From contig CANFWB010000002.1 of assembly GCA_947450605.1 (NCBI GenBank), forward strand, positions 1-64,000: a stretch of DNA of 64,000 nt. The letters run 5' to 3'. The position numbers were made by a program, and so were the translations under genes. Position 1 is the stretch's first letter. Each line of letters opens with the position of its first letter. The notes below the pieces were generated by a model that was given only the letters and a program-made list of their open reading frames with translations, was not told the origin of the DNA and ran no database searches. Source of the stretch: Burkholderiaceae bacterium. Lineage in GTDB: Bacteria; Pseudomonadota; Gammaproteobacteria; Burkholderiales; Burkholderiaceae. Below, in pieces: positions 46,781-55,762 of the stretch.

Positions 46781-49069
46781 TTATTCCTTGTTTGGTAGGT
46801 TTATTTGCTGTTGCAATCCAGAAAGAATTGCTTCGGCGGTAATTGGGAGTTCACAAATACGAACCCCAATTGCATCATCAATGGCATTGGCAATTGCTGG
46901 CGAAACTCCAAAGGTGGCGCTTTCGCCAACTCCCTTTGCGCCATAGGGCGCATTTTTTTGATAAGCCTGAACGATCTCGTTTTCAAAAATCAGGGGGAGA
47001 TCATTGGTTCCTGGAATTTTGTAATCCGCAAAAGAGGCATTTGTCACCTGACCATGATCTAAATTCATTTTTTCAAACAAAGTAAATCCCAATTGCATGA
47101 TTGCGGCACCAGAAAGCTGAGTCTCAACGACCTTTGGATTGATTGCATTACCGCAGTCAACAACATTAATCATCTTTGCTATTTTAATTTCACCAGACTC
47201 TGTATTGACTTCGAGTTCAACACCTGTTGCGCCAATCATCCAAAACGGTGTTGCATTTGTCGTTGACCCATCAGTTTTATCTGGCGGTGTATAAGTTGGT
47301 ATATAACTGCCAAAGCCCACTAGAGTGCCGGCTTGCATGCCGTATCGTTTTATAAAAACTGCTTTCATGTCGCCATCGTAATTTGGGCCCAAACCCGCTT
47401 CGTTAGCCAGTGCCTGCTGCTTGTTTTTCAAATCTAGGGCCGCTAAGTGAACTGCATGCCCCATATGAAAGGTGGATCTCGAGCCTAGGGTGGCCATATC
47501 GTATGGCGTGATATCGGTATCTGGGGTGGTTACTTTAATTTCTACGGCGGATACGCCCAAGACCTCGGCTGCAATTTGTGCCATTGCGGTATCTGAGCCT
47601 TGGCCCATATCTACGGTTCCCATGGAAAGTATGTAACTTCCATCAGCGCCAAGAGTAATGATGGCGGTAGATGTAGTTGGCGCTACAACCGCTTTAAAGC
47701 CGATGCCAATGCCACGACCTCGTTTTACTATCCCTTCGCTTTGCTCAAGGGGGGTATCCCAATGCATTCTGCTTGCAAGACGTTCTAATACAAGCTCAAT
47801 TTCAGCGCCTTGCATCAATGTCCCAGTTGCTTGAGGGCGACCTTCTTTTAAAATGTTCTTGCGTCGAATAGTTAGTGGATCTAATTTGAGTTGGCGCGCA
47901 ATGATGTCGATATGGCTTTCATAGGCCCAAACTAATTGTGGGATGCCAAAACCCCGGAGCGCTCCAGAAGGAGGTCTATTGGTATATAGGGCATATGAAT
48001 CAATCTTAACGTTATCAATATCATATGGCCCCGCAGCAGTAAAGCCAGATTTTTGCGTAACTCGAGGCCCTATATCCGCATAGGCGCCGCCATTCCACCA
48101 TACATCGCATTGCCTTGCAATAATTTTTCCATCCTTAGTCACTCCACTCTTAATTTTGAATGTAGTGGGGTGTTTGGTGATGGTGTAAAACTGCTCCTCC
48201 ATGCTGAGCGAAACTTTCACCGGTCTTTTTGACAGCATAGCAAGCGCTACTACCAGTGCCTCTAATTTGATATAGAGCTTTGCTCCAAATCCGCCGCCTA
48301 AATGAGGGACCTTAACTTGGATTTGGTTCTCTCGAAAACCTAATAGGCGTGCAATTTCTAATTTGACGAACGATGGACTTTGCGATGCTGTGTAAATTGT
48401 AATTTGGTCATCAGTTGCTTGCGCCATGGAGACCATCGGCTCCAAAGGCGTGTGCATCACTTGCTGTGTTCGGAAGGTGTTTTCAATGACAAAATCAGCC
48501 TTGCTAAAACCCTCCTCAACATCTCCTCGCTTGAGGTGATAGTCAAGGGCAATATTGGTATTCTTTTTGCCAATAAGGTGTTTCAAATCTGGGAATGTTC
48601 CAGAGGGCTTTAAAACATCGTGAACAATTGCTTCCGAGGTCATTGCTTCGATTTCGTCATAAACCGCTGGCAATTCCTCATAATCGACCTCAATGAATTG
48701 AGTGGCATATTCAGCTATATGGGGATCCTCTGATAGCACTACAGCAACAGGCTCACCTACATAGCGCACCTTTTCATGAGCAAGTATTGGTTGATCTAGA
48801 AATGCGGGACCAAAGTAGGGTTCGGGAATAATTTTAATAATGTCATCGATCGTGAAGACGGAGTGAACACCGGGAATTTTCTTTGCTGCTTCTGTATTGA
48901 TGGATTTAATTAATCCATGAGCTACGGTACTTCTGAAAATTTTTCCATGGAGCATGCCCGGTAAGGTCAAATGATGTGTATAGATGGCTTGACCCGTCAC
49001 CTTGGCCTTTGATTCCTTTCGCGGCAGTGATTTTCCAACTTGATTTGTGGGGGCTAAATTATTTGGCAT
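46781..49069 (-). CDS. molybdopterin-binding large subunit of a xanthine oxidase-family hydroxylase
   Basis: Catalytic subunit with the Mo-MCD cofactor. KVTGQAIYTHHLTLPGMLHG begins the a/b hammerhead domain; LGGGFGAKLY, GALRGFGIPQ and GQGSDTAMAQIA bind the cofactor, and the catalytic glutamate is in GVGESATFG near the C-terminus. The CO-dehydrogenase active-site loop AYxCSFR is absent, so it is not CoxL in function but a hydroxylase of an N-heterocycle, purine or aldehyde. ATG 49069 (762 residues) overlaps the FAD-subunit gene by 11 bases; the frame is open to 49114. Confidence 0.88.
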   Translation of the reverse strand: MPNNLAPTNQVGKSLPRKESKAKVTGQAIYTHHLTLPGMLHGKIFRSTVAHGLIKSINTEAAKKIPGVHSVFTIDDIIKIIPEPYFGPAFLDQPILAHEKVRYVGEPVAVVLSEDPHIAEYATQFIEVDYEELPAVYDEIEAMTSEAIVHDVLKPSGTFPDLKHLIGKKNTNIALDYHLKRGDVEEGFSKADFVIENTFRTQQVMHTPLEPMVSMAQATDDQITIYTASQSPSFVKLEIARLLGFRENQIQVKVPHLGGGFGAKLYIKLEALVVALAMLSKRPVKVSLSMEEQFYTITKHPTTFKIKSGVTKDGKIIARQCDVWWNGGAYADIGPRVTQKSGFTAAGPYDIDNVKIDSYALYTNRPPSGALRGFGIPQLVWAYESHIDIIARQLKLDPLTIRRKNILKEGRPQATGTLMQGAEIELVLERLASRMHWDTPLEQSEGIVKRGRGIGIGFKAVVAPTTSTAIITLGADGSYILSMGTVDMGQGSDTAMAQIAAEVLGVSAVEIKVTTPDTDITPYDMATLGSRSTFHMGHAVHLAALDLKNKQQALANEAGLGPNYDGDMKAVFIKRYGMQAGTLVGFGSYIPTYTPPDKTDGSTTNATPFWMIGATGVELEVNTESGEIKIAKMINVVDCGNAINPKVVETQLSGAAIMQLGFTLFEKMNLDHGQVTNASFADYKIPGTNDLPLIFENEIVQAYQKNAPYGAKGVGESATFGVSPAIANAIDDAIGVRICELPITAEAILSGLQQQINLPNKE

Positions 49070-49931
49070 GGTTGACACCGTTGTTATAGGCTTCAAGAAG
49101 GGCACGTTTGACATAAACCCTCGCTAATTGGCGTTTATAGTCAGCACTACCAAGATGATCTGAAGTGGGATCGATTTCAGCTGAGACTAGATCTGCAGCT
49201 GAGGTGAGCAATGCTGGTGTTAATTCTTTGGTGGACAATCTATTTTCAAGTTCAATCAATCTAACGGGGGTATCAGAAATTGAGCCCATAAATATTCTAG
49301 ACGTGTCAATGTGATCGTCTTTAATAGTGAGATTAACCGCCACGCCTAATGCCGGCCAATCATCTGCCGATCTGGTAGTGCACTTAACGTAGGACGAATA
49401 AGGGCTGATATTGGCAGGAAGTGAAATTTCATATATCAGTTCATTGGCCTCAAGACAGGTTTCGTAGTAGCCCAAATATAAGTTATCCACCGGAATAGTG
49501 CGCTTGCCCTCTGGGCTGATGGTTTGCACGTTGGCAGATAGGCAGCACAAGATTGGTGGCAAGTCCATATGTGGATCGCCGTGGGATAAGGCACCGCCAA
49601 TTGTTGCAGAGTTTCGAACCCGAACATTCGCTAATTTAATCATTGCGCGGCAAATTACAGGGGCGTGAGTAGCAAGCAATGCCGAGTTTTCCAAATCTGA
49701 GAGTTTGGTAAGTGCGCCGATTTTGAGTTCGCCATTGGGTGCAACTTTGATATACGCGCTGTCCTTGATGTTGCGCAGACTAACCACTTGGGTAGGTGTA
49801 AATATTTGACTTTTCATCATCTGCATTAATGCTGTGCCGCCTGCAATGGATTTAGAGTTTTCTGGGTCGAGGCTGAGCAATTCAATAGCTTCATCAAAAC
49901 TAGTGGGCTTTAATAATTCAAATGGCAACAT
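49059..49931 (-). CDS. FAD-binding subunit of a xanthine oxidase-family hydroxylase
   Basis: CoxM/XdhB-type FAD subunit. SIAGGTALM near residue 30 binds FAD; SATIGGALSHGDPHMDLPPIL near 107 is the second FAD loop. Length 290 lacks the extra 4Fe-4S insert of 4-hydroxybenzoyl-CoA reductase beta, so a reductive aromatic enzyme is unlikely. Gene order FAD-Mo-FeS within Unit C; 15 bases after the CoxG gene. Confidence 0.9.
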   Translation of the reverse strand: MLPFELLKPTSFDEAIELLSLDPENSKSIAGGTALMQMMKSQIFTPTQVVSLRNIKDSAYIKVAPNGELKIGALTKLSDLENSALLATHAPVICRAMIKLANVRVRNSATIGGALSHGDPHMDLPPILCCLSANVQTISPEGKRTIPVDNLYLGYYETCLEANELIYEISLPANISPYSSYVKCTTRSADDWPALGVAVNLTIKDDHIDTSRIFMGSISDTPVRLIELENRLSTKELTPALLTSAADLVSAEIDPTSDHLGSADYKRQLARVYVKRALLEAYNNGVNHAK

Positions 49932-49946
49932 ACAATCTACTCTTTC

Positions 49947-50390
49947 TTAATTAAGAAAAGCATTTTTCAAATTATTGGCAAATTGATTTTCAAGTTCTTT
50001 TGCTTTTGATCTTAAAACGGGCTGACCAAGGCCGCCCAGTTTTCCAGTTAACACAATATCAATAGAGTAATCAATCACCGTCTCACCATCTAATTCACTC
50101 AAATTTGCCGTTGAAACCGTAGTTAAGCGTCCCACCAGCCCAATAGGATTACCCTCGGTCTTAGCAGTAATTTTCTGCGGAGAATGTAATTCGGTTATTT
50201 CGACAGTAATGGCAAACTTCATCTTGATGTAGGCAATCTTTGTCTCTAAGATTGCGCTGTATTTATTTGGTCCGATCTCGGTTAGATTTGTGACTCCATC
50301 GATGCAGGATGCAAAAAAGACGGGGTTGCTGAGTTTTTCAAAGACCGCGGAGATGGATGCTGGTACTTGGATCTTCCCGATAATATTCAT
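49947..50390 (-). CDS. CoxG-like SRPBCC-domain protein
   Basis: START/SRPBCC helix-grip fold of the carbon-monoxide-dehydrogenase subunit G family: VPASISAVFEKLSNPVFFASCIDGV at the N-terminus and GKLGGLGQPVLRSKAKELENQF at the end. CoxG in Oligotropha anchors the hydroxylase to the membrane; the family accompanies many non-CO molybdenum hydroxylases. The C-terminal hydrophobic anchor seen in some members is missing here. Coupled to the hydrolase gene by ATGA. Confidence 0.82.
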   Translation of the reverse strand: MNIIGKIQVPASISAVFEKLSNPVFFASCIDGVTNLTEIGPNKYSAILETKIAYIKMKFAITVEITELHSPQKITAKTEGNPIGLVGRLTTVSTANLSELDGETVIDYSIDIVLTGKLGGLGQPVLRSKAKELENQFANNLKNAFLN

Positions 50391-51223
50391 TGATACGCCT
50401 TTGCTATTAGCGCCTTAAGACTTGCATTAATCTCAGTTGGGCATTCTATTGGGGTTAAGTGTCTTGCTTTGGGGATAATTTCTAGAGAAGAGTTTTTGAT
50501 GTTCTCATGCATATAGTGAGCCATTTCGACTGGGGTTGCATAATCTTCTTCACCTACAATAATTGCCGTAGGTAAATTCAAATCTTGAAGTGAGCCCCTG
50601 ACATCAAATGCCCCCAGCATAGTGCAGGTTTCCTGAAAACACTGGACATTATTCGCCAAGAAAGTTTCAACTAGTTGCGATACCTCCTCGGGGTGCTTGT
50701 CGATAAAGGATTCTGAAAACCATCGGGTTTTTTGGAAGTCTATTAATGCTGCAAGCCCTTCATTAATAGCCTTAGCGGCTCTTTCTGCCCATTTCTGCGG
50801 CGCATCATTTCCATACCATGCGGTGGTATCTATCAAGCCCAAGCCTTTAGCCCGCTGTGGGTAGTTAATTGCAAATGCAAGTGATACTGAACCCCCCATG
50901 GATGCACCAACAATGACGGCATCATCCCATCCCAGATGGTTTAAAACATCCTCTAGGTCGCTTGCAAAAAGCTCAATACTGTATTTTGTGATTGATTTGC
51001 TTGAGTTGCCATGTCCACGACAGTCAACAGTTAGTACATTTGCGCATTCCACTAATGCAGGGATATTTTTTCTCCAGAAAATACCATCCATGGCAAGACT
51101 GTGAATGAGTACCAGGCGTCTATTGGGCATTTCGCTTGAGTTATGCAGGGTAAATGAAATTGACTCCCCATCCCTTGTCCTGACTGCCCCCTTAATGATT
51201 GATTTGCCGCTTATGTCTGACAT
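50387..51223 (-). CDS. alpha/beta hydrolase (3-oxoadipate enol-lactonase-like)
   Basis: Cytoplasmic alpha/beta hydrolase. LIHSLAMDGIFW is the oxyanion-loop motif, the nucleophile lies in VIVGASMGGSVS near residue 110, the acid in IVGEEDYATPV near 220, and the base in ARHLTPIECP near 258. It resembles enol-lactonases such as PcaD, which open lactones or cleave C-C or ester bonds in aromatic degradation. First gene of Unit C, so its product may act just before or after the molybdenum hydroxylase. Confidence 0.82.
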   Translation of the reverse strand: MSDISGKSIIKGAVRTRDGESISFTLHNSSEMPNRRLVLIHSLAMDGIFWRKNIPALVECANVLTVDCRGHGNSSKSITKYSIELFASDLEDVLNHLGWDDAVIVGASMGGSVSLAFAINYPQRAKGLGLIDTTAWYGNDAPQKWAERAAKAINEGLAALIDFQKTRWFSESFIDKHPEEVSQLVETFLANNVQCFQETCTMLGAFDVRGSLQDLNLPTAIIVGEEDYATPVEMAHYMHENIKNSSLEIIPKARHLTPIECPTEINASLKALIAKAYQ

Positions 51224-51344
51224 TTATACCCTCACGATTTGCTGCCTGTATCCGTATATTTAACCGTATTTTTTTTGCTAGCAGAGTCAATTTAAAGGCT
51301 AATTTATATGAGCGCCACTCAATTTAATTCATGCTCGATCTCAA

Positions 51345-51385
51345 AATAATCATTTGATAGTCTTTGATTCGAACTGAATAATCAT
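51345..51385. promoter_or_regulatory. direct repeats AATAATCAT in the Unit C/D divergent gap
   Basis: The nonamer AATAATCAT occurs at 51345-51353 and again at 51377-51385, 32 bases apart, that is about three helical turns. It lies just upstream of the Rieske gene's AGGAGG. A same-face regulator site is possible; the gene for such a regulator is not adjacent. Confidence 0.35.
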
Positions 51386-51410
51386 CCATATTCTTAAGGA
51401 GGGGGTGGCG

Positions 51411-51776
51411 ATGACCGATATCTTTGTGGCACGTTCCGATGAGCTTGAGGAAGGTGGGCGAGTGTTTGTTTCTTGTGATGTTGGAGATATCGGGGTTTTA
51501 AGGGTGAAGGGAAAATTACATGCTTTCTTGAATGTCTGTCCTCATCAGGGCGGGCCAGTTTGCTCGGGGATGCTTATTCACAGGGTGGAAGAGATCATTG
51601 CCGAGGACAAAACCTTTCAAGGCATGCGTTTTAATGAAAACGATATTAATGTTGTCTGCCCTTGGCATGGGTGGGAGTTTAACGTCGAAACAGGCAGGTG
51701 TGCTGGCGATGGGAAATGGAGCCTAAGGAGATTTAAGGTAGCCGAGAAAAATGGAGATATTCATGTCACTGTCTAA
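51411..51776 (+). CDS. Rieske-type 2Fe-2S ferredoxin
   Basis: Small Rieske protein. C43/H45 in NVCPHQGG and C83/H86 in VVCPWHGWEF bind the cluster. Between them is a 37-residue stretch longer than in typical ferredoxins (MLIHRVEEIIAEDKTFQG). No oxygenase large subunit is encoded nearby, so its redox partner is missing from this window. AGGAGG lies eight bases before ATG 51411; GTG 51405 is too close to it. First gene of Unit D. Confidence 0.87.
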   Translation: MTDIFVARSDELEEGGRVFVSCDVGDIGVLRVKGKLHAFLNVCPHQGGPVCSGMLIHRVEEIIAEDKTFQGMRFNENDINVVCPWHGWEFNVETGRCAGDGKWSLRRFKVAEKNGDIHVTV

Positions 51777-52116
51777 TATGTGCGAACCGGTGGCCGAAGT
51801 CCTTAATGTAGGTACCGTATCCCATCTTGTGGATGAGGTCAAGAACTCTGCAGGCGAGCTCGCAAAATCAATTCAAGAGCTACTTGCCTCCAATTTAGGT
51901 GGGGAATTGCAGAGCGCCGATTTCCATGAACTCATGGATGCCTTGCTTCAGTTTTACGGGTATCAATTCGACCAAGGTGCCCCTACTACTGTCTTAGGTA
52001 CCAGTAGCGTAGCAACCGCAACCGCTGTCTTGGTGACTGCTTCAGGGCTACTGAAATCTAGAAATCTTGAAATATTTGAGCTGGGAATGTGGCAATCCTG
52101 GTCTGGAACTCGTTAA
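51763..52116 (+). CDS. small unknown protein of Unit D
   Basis: About 117 residues: an acidic N-terminal half (VSHLVDEVKNSAGELAKSIQEL) followed by a moderately hydrophobic, Thr/Ala/Val-rich stretch (VATATAVLVTASGLL) and a Trp-containing tail. The gene overlaps the end of the Rieske gene; ATG 51751 or ATG 51763 may be used. It lies between the ferredoxin and the amidohydrolase, so it may be a subunit of one of them. Family not recognised. Confidence 0.6.
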   Translation: MSLSNMCEPVAEVLNVGTVSHLVDEVKNSAGELAKSIQELLASNLGGELQSADFHELMDALLQFYGYQFDQGAPTTVLGTSSVATATAVLVTASGLLKSRNLEIFELGMWQSWSGTR

Positions 52117-52128
52117 AAAGGATTGACC

Positions 52129-53346
52129 ATGGAATTTCGCTCTAGCAGTCCCGAATTTAATTACACCATTAATGGTTTCCATACTGGTGAGCATCTTGCA
52201 AACGCACGTAAGCAGGCCGATGAAAGAGGGCTCGACGATGTTCTCATTGTTGACGTAGATTGTCATCATTATGAAACAGACAATTTTGCCGAAATCTTAG
52301 AATATATTGAGGATCCCGTTATTAAACAGGTAGCCATCAATACCTTCGCCTATAAAGGTGCATCTGCCGTATTGTTTGACCAGCCAGGATATCAAGATAT
52401 AGGTGGCAGAGTGCCTCGATATCAAGAACGCAAAAAGGAAGTGATTAATGAGACCGGGCATCCACGTGAGGTTGAGCAAACTCTACGCTGGATGAACGCA
52501 ATGAGTGTTGATTATGCTTGTATTTTTCCAACGCCAATGCTTTTTATGGGGCTACACCCACAACATGATGTAGAGGTCGCTCTGGCCCGAGCATATAACC
52601 GCTGGCTTACTGAAAAGGTTTTGCCCTCTAATCCCAGAATTAGATCAATGCTATATCTACCCTTTAATGATCCCGAAGCAACGTATCAAATGGTCAAAGA
52701 GTATGCAGGAAAGCCTGGCGTTATTGGCTTTATGGTTGTATCCACACGGTATAAGCCAGTCTATGACAACGCATTTATGAAGACATATGCATTATTAGAA
52801 GAAATGAATATGCCGCTTTCATTCCATGCGTCTTACCACTGGAATGATCAGTTGATTTCGATGACAAATCGTTTTATTACTGCTCATGCTCTTGGTTTTA
52901 CTTTCTTCAATGCGGTACATTGCGCTAATTGGGTGGTAAATGGACTGCCAGAGCGCTTTCCAAAATTAAAAGTGATATGGATTGAGTCTGGATTGGCTTG
53001 GATTCCTTGGCTGATGCAGCGTCTTGATAACGACTATCGTATGCGCACATCTGAGGCCCCGGCATTAAAGAAATTGCCGAGTGAATATATGCGGGAGATG
53101 TATTACACCACCCAGCCCATGGAAATGGTAAATAATCGAGAGGCCCTAGAGCTGACTTTTAAGATGATTAACGCAGATACCCAGCTTCTATATTCATCGG
53201 ATTATCCGCATTGGGATATGGACCTACCAAGCACTATTTGGGACTTGCCGTTTTTATCAGAACAGTCAAAGAGAAACATCTTGGGGTTAAATGCCAAGAG
53301 AATATTTAATCTTGATGTGACAACAACGTTGTCAAAGAAAAGTTAA
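52129..53346 (+). CDS. amidohydrolase-2 family protein (ACMSD-like decarboxylase/hydrolase)
   Basis: TIM-barrel metal-dependent enzyme of the amidohydrolase_2 group, which contains ACMSD-type decarboxylases and several aromatic-acid decarboxylases. The metal motif VDVDCHHYE is near residue 45; LSFHASYHW near 235 and SSDYPHWDMD near 355 supply further ligands. Length 405 is longer than ACMSD (about 335), with an N-terminal extension. ATG 52129 with AAGG upstream is chosen over TTG 52123. The reaction is inferred as decarboxylation or ring-fragment hydrolysis. Confidence 0.8.
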   Translation: MEFRSSSPEFNYTINGFHTGEHLANARKQADERGLDDVLIVDVDCHHYETDNFAEILEYIEDPVIKQVAINTFAYKGASAVLFDQPGYQDIGGRVPRYQERKKEVINETGHPREVEQTLRWMNAMSVDYACIFPTPMLFMGLHPQHDVEVALARAYNRWLTEKVLPSNPRIRSMLYLPFNDPEATYQMVKEYAGKPGVIGFMVVSTRYKPVYDNAFMKTYALLEEMNMPLSFHASYHWNDQLISMTNRFITAHALGFTFFNAVHCANWVVNGLPERFPKLKVIWIESGLAWIPWLMQRLDNDYRMRTSEAPALKKLPSEYMREMYYTTQPMEMVNNREALELTFKMINADTQLLYSSDYPHWDMDLPSTIWDLPFLSEQSKRNILGLNAKRIFNLDVTTTLSKKS

Positions 53347-53365
53347 TAGTCTAGGCCCATATCTC

Positions 53366-54841
53366 ATGTCAACACTTCAACAGTTTCAGATGTACATTGA
53401 CGGTCACTTTGTCCCGTCAGTAACTGGCGCGCAGTTTGAGAGTCTTAATCCAGCAACTGGCAAACCGTGGGCCTCAGTTCCGGAGGCTGGAATTGATGAT
53501 GTAAATGCAGCAGTCAGCGCCGCAAGAAATGCTTTTGACACAGGGTCATGGGGAAAGTTGACCGGGACAGAAAGAGCGCGCTTACTAAGAAAGCTTGGAG
53601 ATATTATTGCCAGGGATGCCGAATTATTAGCCAGTTGTGAATCCAAGGATAACGGCAAACTCTATCGTGAAATGCTGGGACAGTGGAAATATATTCCTGA
53701 ATGGTTTTATTACTATGCAGGAATGGCTGATAAGCTGCAGGGTGATACCATCCCATCGGATCGTAACAACTTCTTTATCTATACTCGCCGTGAACCCATA
53801 GGTGTTGTAGCTGCAATTACTGCATGGAATTCTCCTGGCCTCTTGCTGACTTTTAAGTTGGCGCCGGGATTAGCGGCAGGATGTACGTTTGTTGTTAAAC
53901 CATCAGAACATGCCCCCGTATCCACTATTGAGTTAGCCAAAAGATTTGATGAGGCAGGATTTCCTCCTGGTGTGTTTAATGTGATTACCGGAGCAGGTCT
54001 CCCTGGTGCGGCTCTCGTAGATCATCCTGGGATTGATAAGGTTGCCTTTACTGGGGCGACCCAAACCGGTAAAAAAATAGCAGCATCAGCTGCTAGGAAT
54101 TTAACGAGGGTGTCTCTGGAGTTAGGTGGTAAATCACCCAATATTGTTTTCGATGATGCCGATCTAGATGTCGCAGCTAATGGAGCTATCGCCGGCATCT
54201 TTGGCGCAACAGGTCAAACTTGCATGGCGGGATCGCGGTTATTAGTGCATGAAAAAATTCACGATGCATTAATGGATCGAATTCTTGCTAGAACTGCTCA
54301 GATCAAAATGGGTGACCCATTAGATGCTGATACTGAAATGGGCCCAGTTGCTAATGCCCCGCAGCTGGAAAAGGTGTTGGAATATATTGCAGTGGGTCTG
54401 CAGGATGGTGCCAATTTGGCCGCAGGTGGTAAGCAGGACGAGAAGTTAGGTCCTATGTTCGTCATGCCGACGATATTTACTGGTGTGACTAATCAAATGC
54501 GGATTGCCCAAGAAGAGGTTTTTGGGCCAATATTGAGTGTGATTAAGTTTAAGGATGAAGACGAAGCTATTGCAATAGCTAATGACACACGATTTGGCTT
54601 GGCAGCAGCAGTCTGGACACAAAATATTCATCGTGCCCACCGAGTGGCGCATCAACTGAGGGCGGGTACCGTCTGGATTAATGCTTATCGTGTTGTATCT
54701 TTTCTCACGCCATTTGGCGGCTTTAAGGAAAGCGGCCTTGGTCGTGAGAATGGAATGGATAGCATACGTGAATACACGGAAACTAAGTCAGTATATGTTG
54801 AGTTAACGGGCAAGCCTAGAGACCCATTTACTCTGGGTTGA
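53366..54841 (+). CDS. NAD(P)+-dependent aldehyde dehydrogenase
   Basis: ALDH superfamily. The general base E252 is in SLELGGKSP, the nucleophile C286 in GQTCMAGSR, the cofactor loop in FTGATQTGK. Length 491. It resembles betaine/semialdehyde-type dehydrogenases (hydroxymuconic semialdehyde among them), which fits oxidation of an aldehyde produced by the upstream amidohydrolase. Nineteen bases after that gene. Confidence 0.9.
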   Translation: MSTLQQFQMYIDGHFVPSVTGAQFESLNPATGKPWASVPEAGIDDVNAAVSAARNAFDTGSWGKLTGTERARLLRKLGDIIARDAELLASCESKDNGKLYREMLGQWKYIPEWFYYYAGMADKLQGDTIPSDRNNFFIYTRREPIGVVAAITAWNSPGLLLTFKLAPGLAAGCTFVVKPSEHAPVSTIELAKRFDEAGFPPGVFNVITGAGLPGAALVDHPGIDKVAFTGATQTGKKIAASAARNLTRVSLELGGKSPNIVFDDADLDVAANGAIAGIFGATGQTCMAGSRLLVHEKIHDALMDRILARTAQIKMGDPLDADTEMGPVANAPQLEKVLEYIAVGLQDGANLAAGGKQDEKLGPMFVMPTIFTGVTNQMRIAQEEVFGPILSVIKFKDEDEAIAIANDTRFGLAAAVWTQNIHRAHRVAHQLRAGTVWINAYRVVSFLTPFGGFKESGLGRENGMDSIREYTETKSVYVELTGKPRDPFTLG

Positions 54842-54847
54842 TATCAA

Positions 54848-55756
54848 ATGAGAATGGGGATCAATTTTTCAAGAATCAGGGGTGCACCCATGACTGCGGG
54901 TGCCAAATCAATTTTTCTGATTCTATCGCCCATTATTTTTTTAGTGATGGGTTGGTATACCTATCATCAACTGATACCCATGATGGATGAAAAGATTTAT
55001 GGTGCCTTCTATGGCGGGATGACGGCCGCTTTGGCAACGGCATTAGGAGCCACACCAGTATTATTTTCTCAGCAATATAGCCAGAAGACCTACACCATAC
55101 TTCTTGGATTTGGTGCTGGAGTGATGTTGGCGGCCTGCTCATTTTCCTTAATTATCCCTGGTTTGCAGCTTGCTAGGACGGGAGGATTGGGCTCATTCAA
55201 TTCGGCCGTAGTAGTTGGTAGTGGCATCGTACTGGGTGCTCTGTTAATGCTATTTATGGATCGCTACATTCCTCATGAGCATTTTGATAAGGGTCGTGAG
55301 GGGCCAGATTCTGCGGCATTTAAGAGGGTCTGGTTATTTGTAATTGCAATCACCTTACATAATCTGCCTGAAGGCCTATCAATAGGGTTAGCCTTTGCTG
55401 GCGCTAATTTTATGTCTGCACAAGCTTTAGCAATGGGTATTTCAATACAGGATATTCCGGAGGGGATGGTAGTTGCTGTGGCATTGAGGGCTATCGGCTA
55501 TAGCCGCGTTGGCTCATTTAGTTTGAGTGTGCTATCGGGCTTAGTCGAGCCATTTGCAGCATTGTTGGGTATCTTGCTGGTTGGTTTTAACCCTGCATTG
55601 CTGCCAATAGGGCTTGGTTTTGCTGCAGGAGCAATGCTGTTTGTCATTAGCCATGAAATTATTCCTGAATCTCACAGGGGTGGCCGTGAACGCTATGCAA
55701 CTACTGGGCTTGTCGTAGGTTTTGTGTTGATGATGTTTCTTGATACAACAGTTTGA
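54848..55756 (+). CDS. ZIP-family metal transporter
   Basis: Zinc/iron permease of the ZIP (GufA/ZupT-like) family. Eight likely membrane helices; the metal site is in TLHNLPEGLSIGLAFA (helix 4) and QDIPEGMVVAVAL (helix 5), and HEIIPESHRGG follows. An acidic/His loop (RYIPHEHFDKGREGPD) lies between helices 3 and 4. Six bases after the ALDH gene, so within Unit D; it may supply the metal for the amidohydrolase or iron for the Rieske and hydroxylase clusters. The exact start is uncertain (two early ATGs). Confidence 0.88.
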   Translation: MRMGINFSRIRGAPMTAGAKSIFLILSPIIFLVMGWYTYHQLIPMMDEKIYGAFYGGMTAALATALGATPVLFSQQYSQKTYTILLGFGAGVMLAACSFSLIIPGLQLARTGGLGSFNSAVVVGSGIVLGALLMLFMDRYIPHEHFDKGREGPDSAAFKRVWLFVIAITLHNLPEGLSIGLAFAGANFMSAQALAMGISIQDIPEGMVVAVALRAIGYSRVGSFSLSVLSGLVEPFAALLGILLVGFNPALLPIGLGFAAGAMLFVISHEIIPESHRGGRERYATTGLVVGFVLMMFLDTTV

Positions 55757-55762
55757 GGAGTC

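Noticed and set aside
46285..50390. Cox-like genes as an aerobic CO dehydrogenase
   Set aside because: The large subunit lacks the AYxCSFR active-site loop of CoxL, and gene order and context (RidA, Bug protein, hydrolase) point to a carboxylic or heteroaromatic substrate.
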